From Taxillus chinensis (Eukaryota > Streptophyta > Magnoliopsida > Santalales > Loranthaceae), in the NCBI GenBank assembly GCA_023512835.1, contig CM042090.1, positions 5,115,826 to 5,179,825 on the forward strand: a DNA stretch of 64,000 nt. Reading direction: 5' to 3'. The notes under the pieces were generated by a model. The model was not told the DNA's origin and ran no database searches. It saw nothing but the letters and a program-made list of their open reading frames with translations. Position numbers and translations under genes: made by a program. Numbering within the stretch: the first letter of the stretch is position 1; every line of letters starts with the position of its first letter. This document shows, one piece after another, positions 20,161 to 30,317 of the stretch.

Positions 20161-20173
20161 AAGGGGGAGAGGA
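20161..20173 (+). other. Gyp-1 polypurine tract
   Basis: AAGGGGGAGAGGA directly before the LTR start TGTAAGGACC. The identical tract precedes the Gyp-2 3' LTR at 46719. Confidence 0.9.
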
Positions 20174-21482
20174 TGTAAGGACCCGTGTTTGGGGTTCTGG
20201 GAGAAAGCCATGTGATGGAATACACATCGAGGGATGTGAATATTAGTAGGGGTGAAATCGGTTCGGTTTGGGTCGGTTTAAGTCATTTTTCAAACCAATT
20301 TGATGTGTTTCGGTTTGGACAAAATCAAACCAAACCAAACCTATTGCTTGGACCAAACCAAACCAGACCGAACTGATTCAGTTTGGTTTGGTTCGGTTTG
20401 AATCAGCGGTTTGAATTATTATCAGTTTGGATAAGTTTGAGTCGGTTTAATTCATAAATTTTTGAGTTTTTAAAAGTTAAATGTTGTAAAATAAGAAAAA
20501 GTAAATAGTGTGTAAGCATATTAATACTAATACATGTTAAATTTATAATTATAACTCTCAAAATTTGATAATATAATTCACAAATACAACATATCAAGTA
20601 TTAACAAACAATCTTAAATAAATAAATCCCAAAATAGAAAATAAATAAATAACAATATTGTTCGGTTCGGTTTGGTTTAAACCACGGTTTTGAAATCTTA
20701 AACCAAACCAAACCGATATATTATTCGATTTCAAATCAAACCAAACCGATTTTTATTCGGTTTCAACGGTTTGATAAATTGGCGATTTCGGCGGATCGGT
20801 TTGGATCGGTTTCGCCGGTTTGGCGGTTTAGAGTTACACCCCTAAATATTAGTACGACGACGTATTCGTCGAATATAGAGTTTTGACTGTGAGTGGGCCC
20901 GATTTGGAGTCGGAGCCCCGAAAAGCTAATTTTGGGATTTTTGTAGTATGGTCAGGTGACTTTGTATTCGAGGGCTTATTTGAAAAAACAAACCTCAGTA
21001 CAGTGATGTACTCGTTAAACGGAGCATTTTGACAGTAATTGGGCTCGATTTAGAGTTGGGACCCTGTGAGGGTAATTTTGATATTTTAATGAATTAAATG
21101 TGGGAAAGTATAAATAGGGCAGTGAAGAACTCAAATCCCTACTGAGCTGTGGTTGCTCACCCCTCCTGTTGTGTTTGTTTTTGTTTGTTTCATGTGCTTA
21201 CAGGAGCTAGGAGGTTCGCCAGAGGTGAAGACCTTGTGTGTGTTTGTTTATTTTGTTGTATTGTAAAAAACTATGTGGTAACCCCGTGGGGGAAAGAACA
21301 TGTATGTATGTGTGTTTGCACTATGCTTTGAAATGAGATTTTAGTATATGCGTGATATGGTTTAGGGACGGCACCCGTGCTAAGGTCCCTTTCTCGGTGT
21401 TCTCACCAATTCTTGTCCCTTCAGGTGCGGGCATGGGGATTCACTAACCGATTTCTGTGGGTCGGAAATCCGGGGCGTGACA
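20174..21482 (+). repeat. Gyp-1 3' LTR (1309 bp including a 606-bp MITE insertion)
   Basis: Starts TGTAAGGACCCGTG and ends GAAATCCGGGGCGTGACA. Without the MITE and one target copy it would be about 703 bp. Near 21144 it has GAGCTGTGGTTGCTCACCCC, a block also present in the solo LTR (14315) and the Gyp-2 LTR (42095). A TATA-like GTATAAATAGG lies at about 21108. The base after the LTR is the first of the pararetrovirus block. Confidence 0.9.
20247..20844. mobile_element. hAT-type MITE (598 bp)
   Basis: Terminal inverted repeats are TAGGGGTG at the left and CACCCCTA at the right. AATATTAG is duplicated exactly on both sides (20239-20246 and 20845-20852). An 8-bp duplication is the hAT signature. 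The body is non-coding and packed with GGTTCGGTTTGG-like words at the left and their complements (AAACCAAACC) and forward copies at the right, so it can fold on itself. It needs a transposase supplied in trans. Confidence 0.9.
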
Positions 21483-23341
21483 GTTGTGGTGAAAGAGAAG
21501 AGAATTCAAATTGTTGGCAAAATGAACCTAATTCTTGTTTTGTTTGTTTTATTTCCCATTTTAAATGTTTTTGGAGTTTTAAATCTTGACAAATTTGAAG
21601 ACCTGTCTTTTGGGTGAAACTAACTAATTCTCCATAAGTAAGTTGATTGTAAGGGATAAGATTTCCTATGGTTTCTTTGATATGATTTCTAACACGTTCT
21701 CCTAAAAGGGTAGGTAGACCGACTAAAATTTTTTCTTTCCAAAAGGGTTGATTTGAATCTTCTTTAAGCATGACCCTAGTAAGGAAAGTATTTTTGTAAT
21801 ATTGAAAGTCAGATAACTTCCTACAAGGAAGATTGGAAAGAAGTTCAGCATTTTTGTTTTTGAGATGGGAAGAGTCACCAATGAAATGGATACTTATTGA
21901 GAGAATTAAGGTTGCAACAGCATCCGAGATTGTTTCATGTTGTTGATCTAGGAGGGGATATTGCTTTCATCTGTTTTGACACTATTTAGGATTATTTCTT
22001 TTTGCGAGGAAGAAATATAGAAATCCCACCATCTTTTGAGTTGGCCAGAGAAACCTGAAATGAGAAGTTCTGCAATAGCCCTATCGGAGAGATTGGTTTG
22101 GGTTTTGTATGCATTAGAAGCCATGGTCATTTGATGAAGGAGATTGAGGATATTGTATTCAGAAAAACCATCTATGTTCCATTCATATACAGTAGAGGCA
22201 TTAAAATCTGATTGGGTAAAAAGTCCCCTATGTTCAAAACCAATGTCAGGGGCGGCTGTCATAGGGATTGGTTTTGGATTTGGGTAATTAAAATTATTAA
22301 TTTGAGGAATAGGGGATGAGGGAGAATATCTTCGGGCTTTGTAAGAACTGGACAACTCTGTGGAGTTTCGGGAACAATGTTTGAAGAGGATAAGTGTTCC
22401 TGTTTTAGGGTTTTGGGGATATTTGAGGAAGAAGAACACTATTCAAGTTTATTTAATTTTGTTTTAAGATGAATTAGTAATTCGGATTTGGATTGGTCAA
22501 ACTTGGATTGACTATGTTTAGAAATTTGAAATGGTTTAAAAATAGGAGTTCGGATTTGTGAGTGTGAAGGGGTATTATTTTCGGGTGTAAGTTTTGTTAA
22601 CTGTGTTGCAATTGTTTGTAAATGAGCATGTGTAAAATTGTTTTGTTGGATTATATTGCGGAGATTTATATCCTTATCAGCACTTGGATTTTTGTATGGG
22701 GTAGCATCAACTTTTTGATTAAAATGAGGAATCTTAATGGATTTAAAAGGGGGATGAATAGATTGAATTTTGATATTATTATTAGAGAGTTCCCAAGTTG
22801 GATGTAATGGTTTATGAAGGTTGGAGTTATTGAGTTCCCATTCGGGAATTTGAGGATGGAGGATAGGTGTAATAGTTTTAAAAGGATAATTAATAAAATT
22901 TCCAGAAGCATGGATTTCAAACCAATCAAAAAAGGGGATTTGGATATTATGATTTTGGAGAAAAGAATAAAATTTTGTTTGAATTTCTTCACGTGTTTCA
23001 TTAAAATGTTTAAAAAATCAGTTTTGTTTTTGTTCATTATGTTGAGAGTAAAAGTCATCATGAAGTTGTTGTTTGTTAATTTTAATTGGAATTTGTAAAA
23101 CATTTAATTCATTTTGAATATTTTCAGTAAAGGCAGAGAAAGTTGGAGAAGGCGGGGAAGAATGGTTAGAGTTATTTGGAGAAGGGGGTGATTGTGGACT
23201 TTTGGGTTTAGGTTCCGGTTGGTAGAGAGGTCGTGGTATTTGGGACCTATATTCTATGTTTTGGAATGAGGTGGATAATTTTGGCCTAGGGAGAAGATTA
23301 GATGTAGAAAATCGAGGGGGAGATAATTTTATGTTAGGCAT
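21483..23341 (-). pseudogene. Pararetrovirus unit B: coat-protein-like region, broken
   Basis: The open stretches on the minus strand are 23341-23018, 23103-22666, 22439-21948 and 21771-21483. The first is Pro/Ser-rich; the second part repeats an FYS...WFF motif also found in unit A at 30030-29827. The third holds a globular stretch (STVYEWNIDGFSEYNILNLL, GFSGQLKRWWDFYI) of the capsid type. The last has a basic/helical piece (LPTLLGERVRNHI, YGELVSFTQKTGLQIC), where a zinc knuckle would be expected next. Gyp-1 begins right there, so the end is missing. Stops and frame changes separate all the pieces. Confidence 0.65.
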
Positions 23342-23559
23342 GTGAAAAGTTGTGGATGTGGATGAAGAACCGGCATCAGAGAACCTTGAAGAAGAAGATC
23401 GTTTGAATTGAAGCTTAACTGTTCCATCATTGTATTGGGTGATTTGACGAAGGTCGGAATTGGGGGTTGGAGTTGGAGGTGGTAGTGGGGGAACTACTCC
23501 TTCTAATAACCACTCTTAGGGAAGTTTAACATCTTTCCATTGAATCGTCCTTGGAATAA

Positions 23560-24225
23560 TGGTATTTGATTTTGAAAAATCAGTTTAAAGAAAGAGTTTC
23601 ACCTTTTTTTACTTTGTATTTTATGTTTAGTTGCAAAAGCAGAAATCATAGCTTTATGATGAATTTTAAATATCAAAGCGATGGGTATTGATCCTTCAAA
23701 CATCTTGTAATTGTGAGTTTTAATTTGAAGAGTAAGGGATTTTAAAATATGTTTATCATTGAGAGAAAGAGTGAGGTTTGGATAACAATCGAAAGAGAGT
23801 GGTCCACTACATAGGCTAGATTCGACCGAGCTTAGAAGGGAATCATCAAAATTTGTAAAACGTGTGTCTCGAAGAACACAAAGGATGGACGTATTTAGAC
23901 CTTCTTTGGTGAGAGGTTTGATTCCTATTTGGACTAGACCTATATGAATATATTTGAAGTTCTTTGAAAGATGATTTTGAATAGATTTAGGGGAAAGAAT
24001 TTGAATTGATTCAAAGGGTTTTGTTATTTGAATATCATGTTCTTCGGTTTTAATTGTAAAATCTTATTTGAAATGAGAAAAAAGAGATTGTTTATAGATT
24101 TGGTCTTCATGTACTTTAGGGATTTTTCAATTATCAATATATTTTTCAAAATTTTCAATTATTATTTCTTCAGAATTAATGGGAGTGGAGGAAGACGATG
24201 GTTGAGAAGAGAAGAAGGACTCCAT
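23560..24225 (-). pseudogene. Pararetrovirus unit B: movement-protein-like region, broken
   Basis: The start is set at ATG 24225 (minus strand, MESFFSSQP), the first ATG after the leader. The frame stops after about 30 codons and then continues with further breaks. Within about 23960-23650 are IHIGLVQIGIKPL, a LRDTRF-like block and a THNYKMFEGS-like block, which together are the pattern of caulimovirid/30K-type cell-to-cell movement proteins. In the family such proteins widen plasmodesmata. This copy cannot be translated in full. Confidence 0.65.
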
Positions 24226-24263
24226 ATCAAACGAAAGTAAAATAAACAGAAAGAGGAAAACTA

Positions 24264-24496
24264 CTACAATAACTGACCAGATACGACTAGTCACGAGGGG
24301 GTTGGAGCGAAGGGGTAGATACTTCGAGATGGCGAGCGTCAATGGAATAGGGATCGAAGTCAGGCCGATACGTTGGCTTAACTCAAGGTTTTACTGCCCT
24401 CACGCCTGTCCGTCGGCTTCACGGGACTTACCTCCTTAGATCTGCTGCTTACCCTACCACACCTGCGATCGACAGGCTCTGATACCAATGGAGAAA
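24264..24496 (-). repeat. Pararetrovirus leader repeat, unit B copy
   Basis: About 230 bp nearly identical to 30081-30317. On the minus strand it begins TTTCTCCATTGGTATCAGAG and contains the primer site at 24475-24487. The two copies mark successive viral genome starts in a tandem integration. They diverge immediately to the right of GGAGAAA. Confidence 0.88.
24475..24487 (-). other. tRNA-Met primer-binding site, unit B
   Basis: The minus strand reads TGGTATCAGAGCC, the initiator-Met tRNA complement that caulimovirids use to prime minus-strand DNA. Confidence 0.85.
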
Positions 24497-25428
24497 GGAA
24501 ATGGAAGCGTGACTATTAGTACCGAATATTTTTAATTATTGGTACGTGACGTTGTTACACCAGAAGTACCCTCACCAATGGAGGAGGTTACTAGTTTCCA
24601 GCCGATATACCAATATCTTTTTTAATCTTTTTACTTTTTATTTGGTTTTCTTTTTAATTTCTTAAAATTTAAATAAATAAAAGTAAACTAATAAGACAAG
24701 CAACAATAATAGCCAGAAGGGGTCCACACAAAGACTTTAATAAAAGAAGAAAGCGACGTAAAGTAAAAGTAAACTAATAAGGACAAAACATAATGATGCC
24801 CTATCGGGCCCATATGAAGAAAATAAGAAAAGGGAGAAATGGACTAATAAAATATAACAATATTTATTAAATTAAAACCTCCACGACCGAAAGATAGGCA
24901 CATAATCATGGGGTTGTAGCAGTGCATATATAATACATATATGTATATATATATATATATTTAATTAAAATCCTCCACGACTGAAAGCTAAGCACATAGT
25001 CATGGGGTTGTATACATGTATGTAAATATATACTTCATATATTAATATACATAGTTGATATATATGTATGCACATAAATATAGAAGAGGATCGGGGGAAC
25101 AGAGAGATAAGGTATGAAAAGAACAATTTATTTCATTAAGAAACTTTGAAATACATATACAAACCTTTGTACTAACCTTTGGAATAAAAGAAAATACAAC
25201 TTTGGAGCTTCAACCAAGCATCCTGTAAAATAAACTTAATTAAGAAGAAGGGGGGAGAAGGAGGAAGAACGTCACCGGAGAGGTCCGCCGGAGGAGGAGA
25301 GGTTCGCTGGAGGAGGAGAGGTTCGCTGGAGAAGGAGAGAGGAGAGAGAAGCTCTCGGGAGAGGAGAAAGGAAGAGTATTTGTATGCTTGGGAGAATGAA
25401 AGCTTATGAAGGAAGGAGGGGGGAATCT

Positions 25429-25437
25429 CCTTATATA
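25429..25437 (-). promoter_or_regulatory. TATA box of pararetrovirus promoter
   Basis: TATATAAGG on the minus strand, downstream of the TGGGCY array. The same TATA octamer is used by the Tekay-type LTRs at 13429 and 47177. Confidence 0.55.
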
Positions 25438-25544
25438 GGCACAGGAGGAGGCTTCCAGAAGAAGGAAGGGTAATTTAGGAATTTGACTTTGACTTTTTTT
25501 TTTAATAATAATGCCACGTGGGCTATGAACAGTAAAATGAAACC

Positions 25545-25875
25545 TTGGACTTGGGCTTAAGCGTCTTGGGCCTCGGGGCATGGCTTTTCCGGGGCTGTGA
25601 CTGCAAAATGGGCCGTAGAGTCTTGGGCTTCGTTTTGAAATAGGCTTTGGGCCTGTGTTTACACCGGGGCCTGGAGCCAAATACTGTAGATGAACTTTGG
25701 ACCGTGTTAACACGGGTTTTTCCAAGAATGCTTTGGGCCGCTGGGATTGGGCCTGATAAATTTGAATGGGCCGTTGGGAATGGGCCAACTCTTTTGAAAT
25801 AATGGGCCGTTGTGATTGGGCCTTATTTGGAGAGACATCTTGGATCATTTGTGGAGGCCGTTGGGAATGGGCCTA
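25545..25875 (-). promoter_or_regulatory. TGGGCC/TGGGCT (site II-like) motif array
   Basis: About a dozen TGGGCC or TGGGCT words in 330 bp, read on the plus strand. The left ones are scattered. The right ones form a loose repeat, ATTGGGCC/AATGGGCC with CCGTTGGGAATGGGCC spaced 14-36 bp apart. TGGGCY is the site II element bound by plant TCP factors. The array is directly upstream of the TATA box in the minus direction, an enhancer-like place. Confidence 0.6.
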
Positions 25876-25899
25876 AATTGGATTTTTTGCAAATCCACA

Positions 25900-27340
25900 G
25901 CGATTAACAGATTTGATGAAAGCCCATTAGGTGCCGTTTGCACCTAATGAGATGTAGTTATTCTAACCAACTACACAAGGTAATAGAGATGTTTTTATGG
26001 GTCACCGAGATTGACATCGGGTAGAGAATTCGCATTAGATGAAGAAGATGATTGTTTGGTGGACTGCAGTAATGTTTGCATAATGTAAAAATATTCTTCT
26101 TCTGATTGGGCCTGTGCCAATTGGGCTTGGGCAAAAGCCTTTTGGGTAAGAAAATTAGGTTTAGAGGATGTGGGTAAAGGGAGTGGAGTTTCTTTGGAAA
26201 GCCATTGAAGAATGGAAGGTTTTGAGAGTTAGGTAGGAATATTATAAGAGTTCCACCATTTTACTTTAAACCTCCGAACAAGCATGAGGGGTTGTTCAGG
26301 TGATTCATGAAATGTATAATACCAGTTGCAGACCGATGGGACATGGAGGTGCGAGCAGAAATGGTAAGTGAGATTTGTGAAAGGTGAATTATCAGGAATC
26401 TGGTATTTGGATTTGAAAAGGTAAAAGGATTCAAGGATTTGGGGAGGGAAAATTTCATAAATGGATCCGAATCAGGACCACCAATGGGAGAACCAGGATG
26501 GAACGGTTAAAGGTTGAAATTCTTGTTGGAAAAGGAAGAGCCAGGAGTGGCTTTGTTGGGGATTTTGGATAAAGAAAGTATTAAACTAAGCTTGCTGATA
26601 ATCCCAATAATTAAAAGTAGGATAGTAAGGAAGGGGGAATTTGAATTATTTGGAAGGCTCTTGGGAGCATGGAGAGGTTGGTTCCAGGCAGAGGTGGTAA
26701 GAATTCTTTTAATGCAACATGTTGAATATGCAGGAAAAGGATGATTGTTATTTTGGTGAAAGTCTTTGAAAATTGCAGAACCTATGGATTCGAGGATAAA
26801 GCGGTAGTAAGTTTGGGTTTTGAGAGGGTTGAAGGGTTTGAAATGGGAATTCGGGGGAAAGATTTTTGAAGCATAATCTTTTGGGAAGGAATAACTAATA
26901 TCATTTTCAACAGAAAAGATATTTTGGTAATTTGACTTGTCAATGTATTTGGAAGAAGGTAATTTTGATTATGATAATCTAATTTGTGAACTGGAGGGTG
27001 TTTGGAAAACAAGTACTTGTGAAGATAATTGAGAAATATCTGTGAGAGTGGGTTTTGATGGGAGGGAAAGAATACCTTTTTCCTTTTGAAGATGAAGGAA
27101 TTTGTTGGACGGGGGAAGAAGTATTTGGAAAAGGCAGAAGATCTTGGATTTTTGGAATAAGATTATCTTTGGGGTTTTTGGTAGGAAACTGGTTTTGAAA
27201 CATTTGGAACATTTGGGGATTTTTTGATAGGGCTTCAACCCATCCTTGGACCATGGAGGAGGATGGAGAGGCTTCAACATTAGTTTGTTATTCTCCTTCA
27301 ACAATGGAGGCCCATGAAGGAAAATGTTGTTGGGGATCAC
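25900..27340 (-). pseudogene. Pararetrovirus unit A: C-terminal Trp-rich region, broken
   Basis: Minus-strand reading frames after RNase H. 27340-26969 and 27254-26979 are Pro/Lys/Ser-rich. Further left, pieces with Trp-rich globular character follow (WFSHWWS near 26500; SVCNWYYTFHESPEQPLM near 26320; RRFKVKWWNSYN near 26260), ending in an acidic/Ser tail near 25990. I believe a similar W-rich domain follows RNase H in some endogenous caulimovirid polyproteins, but I do not know its function. Several stops interrupt it. Confidence 0.5.
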
Positions 27341-27427
27341 CTTCGGGGAATTCTTGGACCTCTTTGCCTTTGTTCTTTTTGCGCCCCGTTTGATGGAAAG
27401 GTAGAGATGGAAGCAGGGCCTGTGGGG

Positions 27428-29042
27428 TTAGGGCTTGCTTTGTAAAAATTCACGAGTTGGAAAATCAGGAATATAATTCTTACTACCTTTAATAAATTCA
27501 ATATCAAAATCAAAAATACTAAGAAGAGCTTGCCACCTAGCAAATATTTGTTTGGAGGCAAGGTTTTGGACATCTTTTTGTAATATTTCTTTGGCAGATT
27601 GACAATTAATACGAAGAAGAAACTTTTGATTTAACAAGTCACTTTGGAATTTAGAGATACAAAGAACAATTGAAAAAAATTTCTTTTTTGACTGTTGAAT
27701 AGTTGTTTTGGCATGCATTCTAATGACCCGAAGTAAATTGGATGATTTGTTCACGATTATTAATGGTTTGTTTTAGAATACCACCATAACCAAGATCAAA
27801 GACATCAGTTTTAATGATTTTTGGAAGATTAGGATCAGCAATATGAAGACAAGGGATAGTTTCAACTTGAGTTTTTATTTGTTTAATAATATTAGTATGT
27901 TCATCTGTCCATGGAGGAGGATTCTTTTTTAACCTATCATGGAGGGGTTTAGCAATGCGATTAATGTTTGGACAAAAGTCTAAAATATAATTTAAACTAC
28001 CTAAAAATCTTTGAAGCTGAGTTTTGTCTAATATTTTATCAGGAAATTTTTAGGCAAAAACAAGGGTTCATTCAATTGGAGTAATCATTCCATTTGAAAT
28101 ATAATGTCCTAGAAAATGAACTTTGGTTTGAAAAAGAGAGATTTTAGGTTTGGAAACAACTAGGCCATTTTGTTTAACAATGTGAAAGAATGTTTTGAGA
28201 TGTTTAAAGTGTTGTTCAATATAGGAAGACAAAACTAATACATCATCAATATAAACAATGCAAAAATTAGAATGTGGATTGAATATGTCATTCATAATTC
28301 TTTGGAATTCAGATGGAGCATTTTTTAATCCGAAAGGCATTACTTTCCATTCATATTGGCCAAAAGGAACAGTAAAAGCGGTTTTGTAACGATCTTTTGG
28401 ATGGATTTGGACTTGCCAAAATCCTGATTTCATGTCAAATTTGAAAAAGATATTTGAAGAATAAAGTTTTTGTAAAAGATCTTTTTTGTTTGAAATGGGG
28501 TAACGAATCTACTGGAGTGCTTTATTAAGTGGTTCGTAATTAATAACAAGTCTAGGTGTGCCTCTTTCAAATTCAGCATTTTTATTAACATAAAAAGCAA
28601 CGCAAGACCAGGGCGACCTAGATTTTTGGATTAAACCTTTGGATTCTAAATCTTGGATTTCTTTTCTACAATAATTTTCAAGTTCTTGGTTCATTTGAAT
28701 AGGACGAGCTTTAGTAGGGATATTTTTGTCAGAAATTTTTTTTTCATAAGGTAAATCGACTATATGTTGTTTTCTATCCCAAAAAGCATTTGGAAGATCA
28801 GAACAGAGTTCTTGCTCGATTTGTTTTTGAAAAGAACTGATTTTGGATTTAGTTGTATTTTGCAAAAGTTGTTCTTCAATTTTGAGGTTTAAAATAGATT
28901 GAGTGAGATGAGAAAGATGAGCCTTTTTCCCTTTGATCGTATTATGTATTTCGTTTTTAAAAATATTTTGTGTAGTTAATAAATCTAGAGTACGCGTGCG
29001 TGATTGTTCAAGGAATGGAAAATTAAGTTTGGAAGAGAACAA
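27428..29042 (-). pseudogene. Pararetrovirus unit A: reverse transcriptase-RNase H, broken
   Basis: Minus strand. The segment 29042-28509 holds the RT N-terminus (KARPIQMNQELENYC, SPWSCVAFYVNKNAE, RLVINYEPLNKALQ). The segment 28433-28068 holds the palm: KSGFWQVQIHPKDRYKTAF, VMPFGLKNAPSEFQRIM, catalytic IVYIDDVLVLS and VHFLGHYIS. The connection and RNase H follow (27990-27428) with IIKTD, FSIVLCISKFQ, ARWQALLSIFDFDIEFIKG and the closing IPDFPTREFLQ. The PTREF ending and the lack of integrase place it in Caulimoviridae. Stops at about 28511, 28065 and 27720, and frame changes, disable it. Confidence 0.82.
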
Positions 29043-29292
29043 GTTTGAAGAAATATGATCATGATGAACAGTGTAAGGAGTAATTAGATGGATAAATAGT
29101 GTTTCTAAAATAACATTATGTTGAATATCAGAAAGTAAAACAAAAAATAGTTTTAATTTGGATATTTTGATTTACAATAGAAGCTACAGTTTTATATTTG
29201 ATTGGAAGTTGTTAATTATTAGTCGCAAGAAGAGTTTGATTAGAAGGTTGTTGGAATCTTCGAGGAATAATTCCTTCTTTTATGCAATTGTA

Positions 29293-30030
29293 TCAAAAAG
29301 TAAAGTTTTCAGAAAATTTGATTGTTATTTTAAGAAAATATTTTTGAGAAATAATATGTTGGAGGGGTGAAATATAATTATGATTAGGCGGTTTTGGTAA
29401 TAAAGTATAATCTGAAAAATATTGGTCTTTTAGTTTATTAAACCGATGAATTTGTTCTTTAATTATTTTAGCTTCTTGTTGCAAAGTTTGTAACGGTGGA
29501 GCAGGATTTGAAGGTTGACAATGATTTGAAAGAACATTTGGGAAAATTGGTGGTAAATGAGAGATAGTATTTTGGGGAAATAATTTACTAAAGAGTTGTT
29601 TATGAAGAACCGGATTTTCAATCTGTTGGAGAATATCAACAAAAGTATCTTGTTGGTTGGTGAGGACATGAATTTTATGAGGAGTAGGGAAGGATTCTTC
29701 TTCTTCTTGTTTACTGGTCTGAGAAGTAAGAGGTATATCTTTAGTATATGTATTGTCTTCTTCAGCCGAGATTTTTTCTTCTTTAGGACATGAAAGGGAA
29801 GGAAAATCCATAATTTCATTCCAATGTTATTCATTAAAATAATTTTCAAACCAGTCAATAAAAAGGATTTGGGTTTGGTGTTCAAAAAGGTGGGAATAAT
29901 ATTTTACTTGAATGTCGTGTCGAGTATCGAAGAAATATTCAAAAAACCATAAACGTTTTTCTTTATTTTTCTCAGAGTAAAAGTCATTATGTAAATAGAT
30001 TTTATCTACAGTAAAGGAGGGAGAATCCAT
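29293..30030 (-). pseudogene. Pararetrovirus unit A: upstream ORF remnant with internal deletions
   Basis: Minus strand 30030-29827 (MDSPSFTVDKIYLHNDFYSE...) contains the FYS...WFF...F-DWFE stretch that in unit B lies after the movement protein and before the capsid. Here it follows the leader directly, so the movement-protein region is absent. 29811-29293 is a Pro/Gln-rich stretch leading towards the protease. No capsid-like stretch and no clear protease active site remain. Unit A is therefore internally deleted. Confidence 0.6.
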
Positions 30031-30080
30031 ACTGGAACTGATAGCTTACCGAACACGCGAAGAGAAAGAAAAGGAAATAG

Positions 30081-30317
30081 CTACAGTAACTGACCGGATA
30101 TGACTAGTCGCGAGGGGGGTGGGTGGAACGACGGAGTAGATACTTCGAGATGGCAAGCGTCGATGGAATAAGGATCGAAGTCAGGCCGATACGTTGGCTT
30201 AACTTAAGGTTTTACTGCCCTCACGCTTGTCCGTCGGCTTCACGGGACTTACCTCCTTGGATCTGCTGCTTACCCTACCACACCTGCGATCGACAGGCTC
30301 TGATACCAATGGAGAAA
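30081..30317 (-). repeat. Pararetrovirus leader repeat, unit A copy
   Basis: About 237 bp almost identical to 24264-24496, with the same primer site (30296-30308). The similarity stops at GGAGAAA, and the right flank (ACGTTGTTGC...) is unlike the intergenic region seen to the right of unit B. The viral array therefore ends within about 10 bp of the primer site. Confidence 0.87.

Larger units (their letters stand above)
1..21482 (+). mobile_element. Gyp-1: Tekay/Del-like Ty3/gypsy element, 5' end outside window
   Basis: The order is leader, gag, protease, RT, RNase H, integrase, degenerate chromodomain-like tail, polypurine tract and 3' LTR, all on the plus strand. The pol order RT-RH-IN defines Ty3/gypsy. 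The C-terminal stretch around the HPDP, DRREK and WEREAEM motifs matches the Tekay/Del chromovirus branch. The window opens about 100 bp inside the leader: its first bases, GATCAACACGGTCCT, recur in Gyp-2 about 90 bp after that element's 5' LTR. Cop-1 splits the RNase H. Many in-frame stops show it is not autonomous. It abuts pararetrovirus sequence at 21483, so it probably inserted into that older locus. Confidence 0.88.
24497..25890 (-). promoter_or_regulatory. Pararetrovirus intergenic region with promoter
   Basis: 1.4 kb without a believable gene; a 202-codon open frame here is Pro/Ser-rich and overlaps promoter motifs. On the minus strand the order is a TGGGCC/T-motif array (25545-25875), a G-box CACGTG (about 25514), a TATA box TATATAAGG (25429-25437), a candidate polyadenylation signal AATAAA (25127-25132) about 300 bp further, an imperfect 57-59 bp duplication (24861-24919 and 24955-25011), AT-rich spacers, then the next leader. 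A poly(A) signal downstream of the promoter fits a terminally redundant pregenomic RNA. Confidence 0.6.
21483..30317 (-). mobile_element. Endogenous caulimovirid-like pararetrovirus, tandem partial units
   Basis: Reading leftwards from 30317: tRNA-Met primer site, ORF remnant, protease/RT/RNase H, a Trp-rich C-terminal region, intergenic promoter, then a second primer site (24475-24487), movement-protein-like and coat-protein-like regions, cut off at 21482 by Gyp-1. No integrase and no LTRs are present, and RT is of the caulimovirid type, so this is an integrated plant pararetrovirus, not a gypsy element. Stops and deletions occur in every long gene. The ORF layout reminds me of florendovirus-type endogenous viruses, but I cannot fix the genus. 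Confidence 0.85.

Noticed and set aside
24475..24487. Primer sites at 24475 and 30296 as evidence for LTR retrotransposons
   Set aside because: No TG...CA bounded LTR abuts either site, there is no integrase, and RT is caulimovirid-like; pararetroviruses use the same tRNA.
25240..25848. A 202-codon open frame on the minus strand in the pararetrovirus intergenic region
   Set aside because: Composition is Pro/Ser/Arg low complexity, no motif is recognisable, and it covers the TATA box, G-box and TGGGCY array; better read as promoter DNA.
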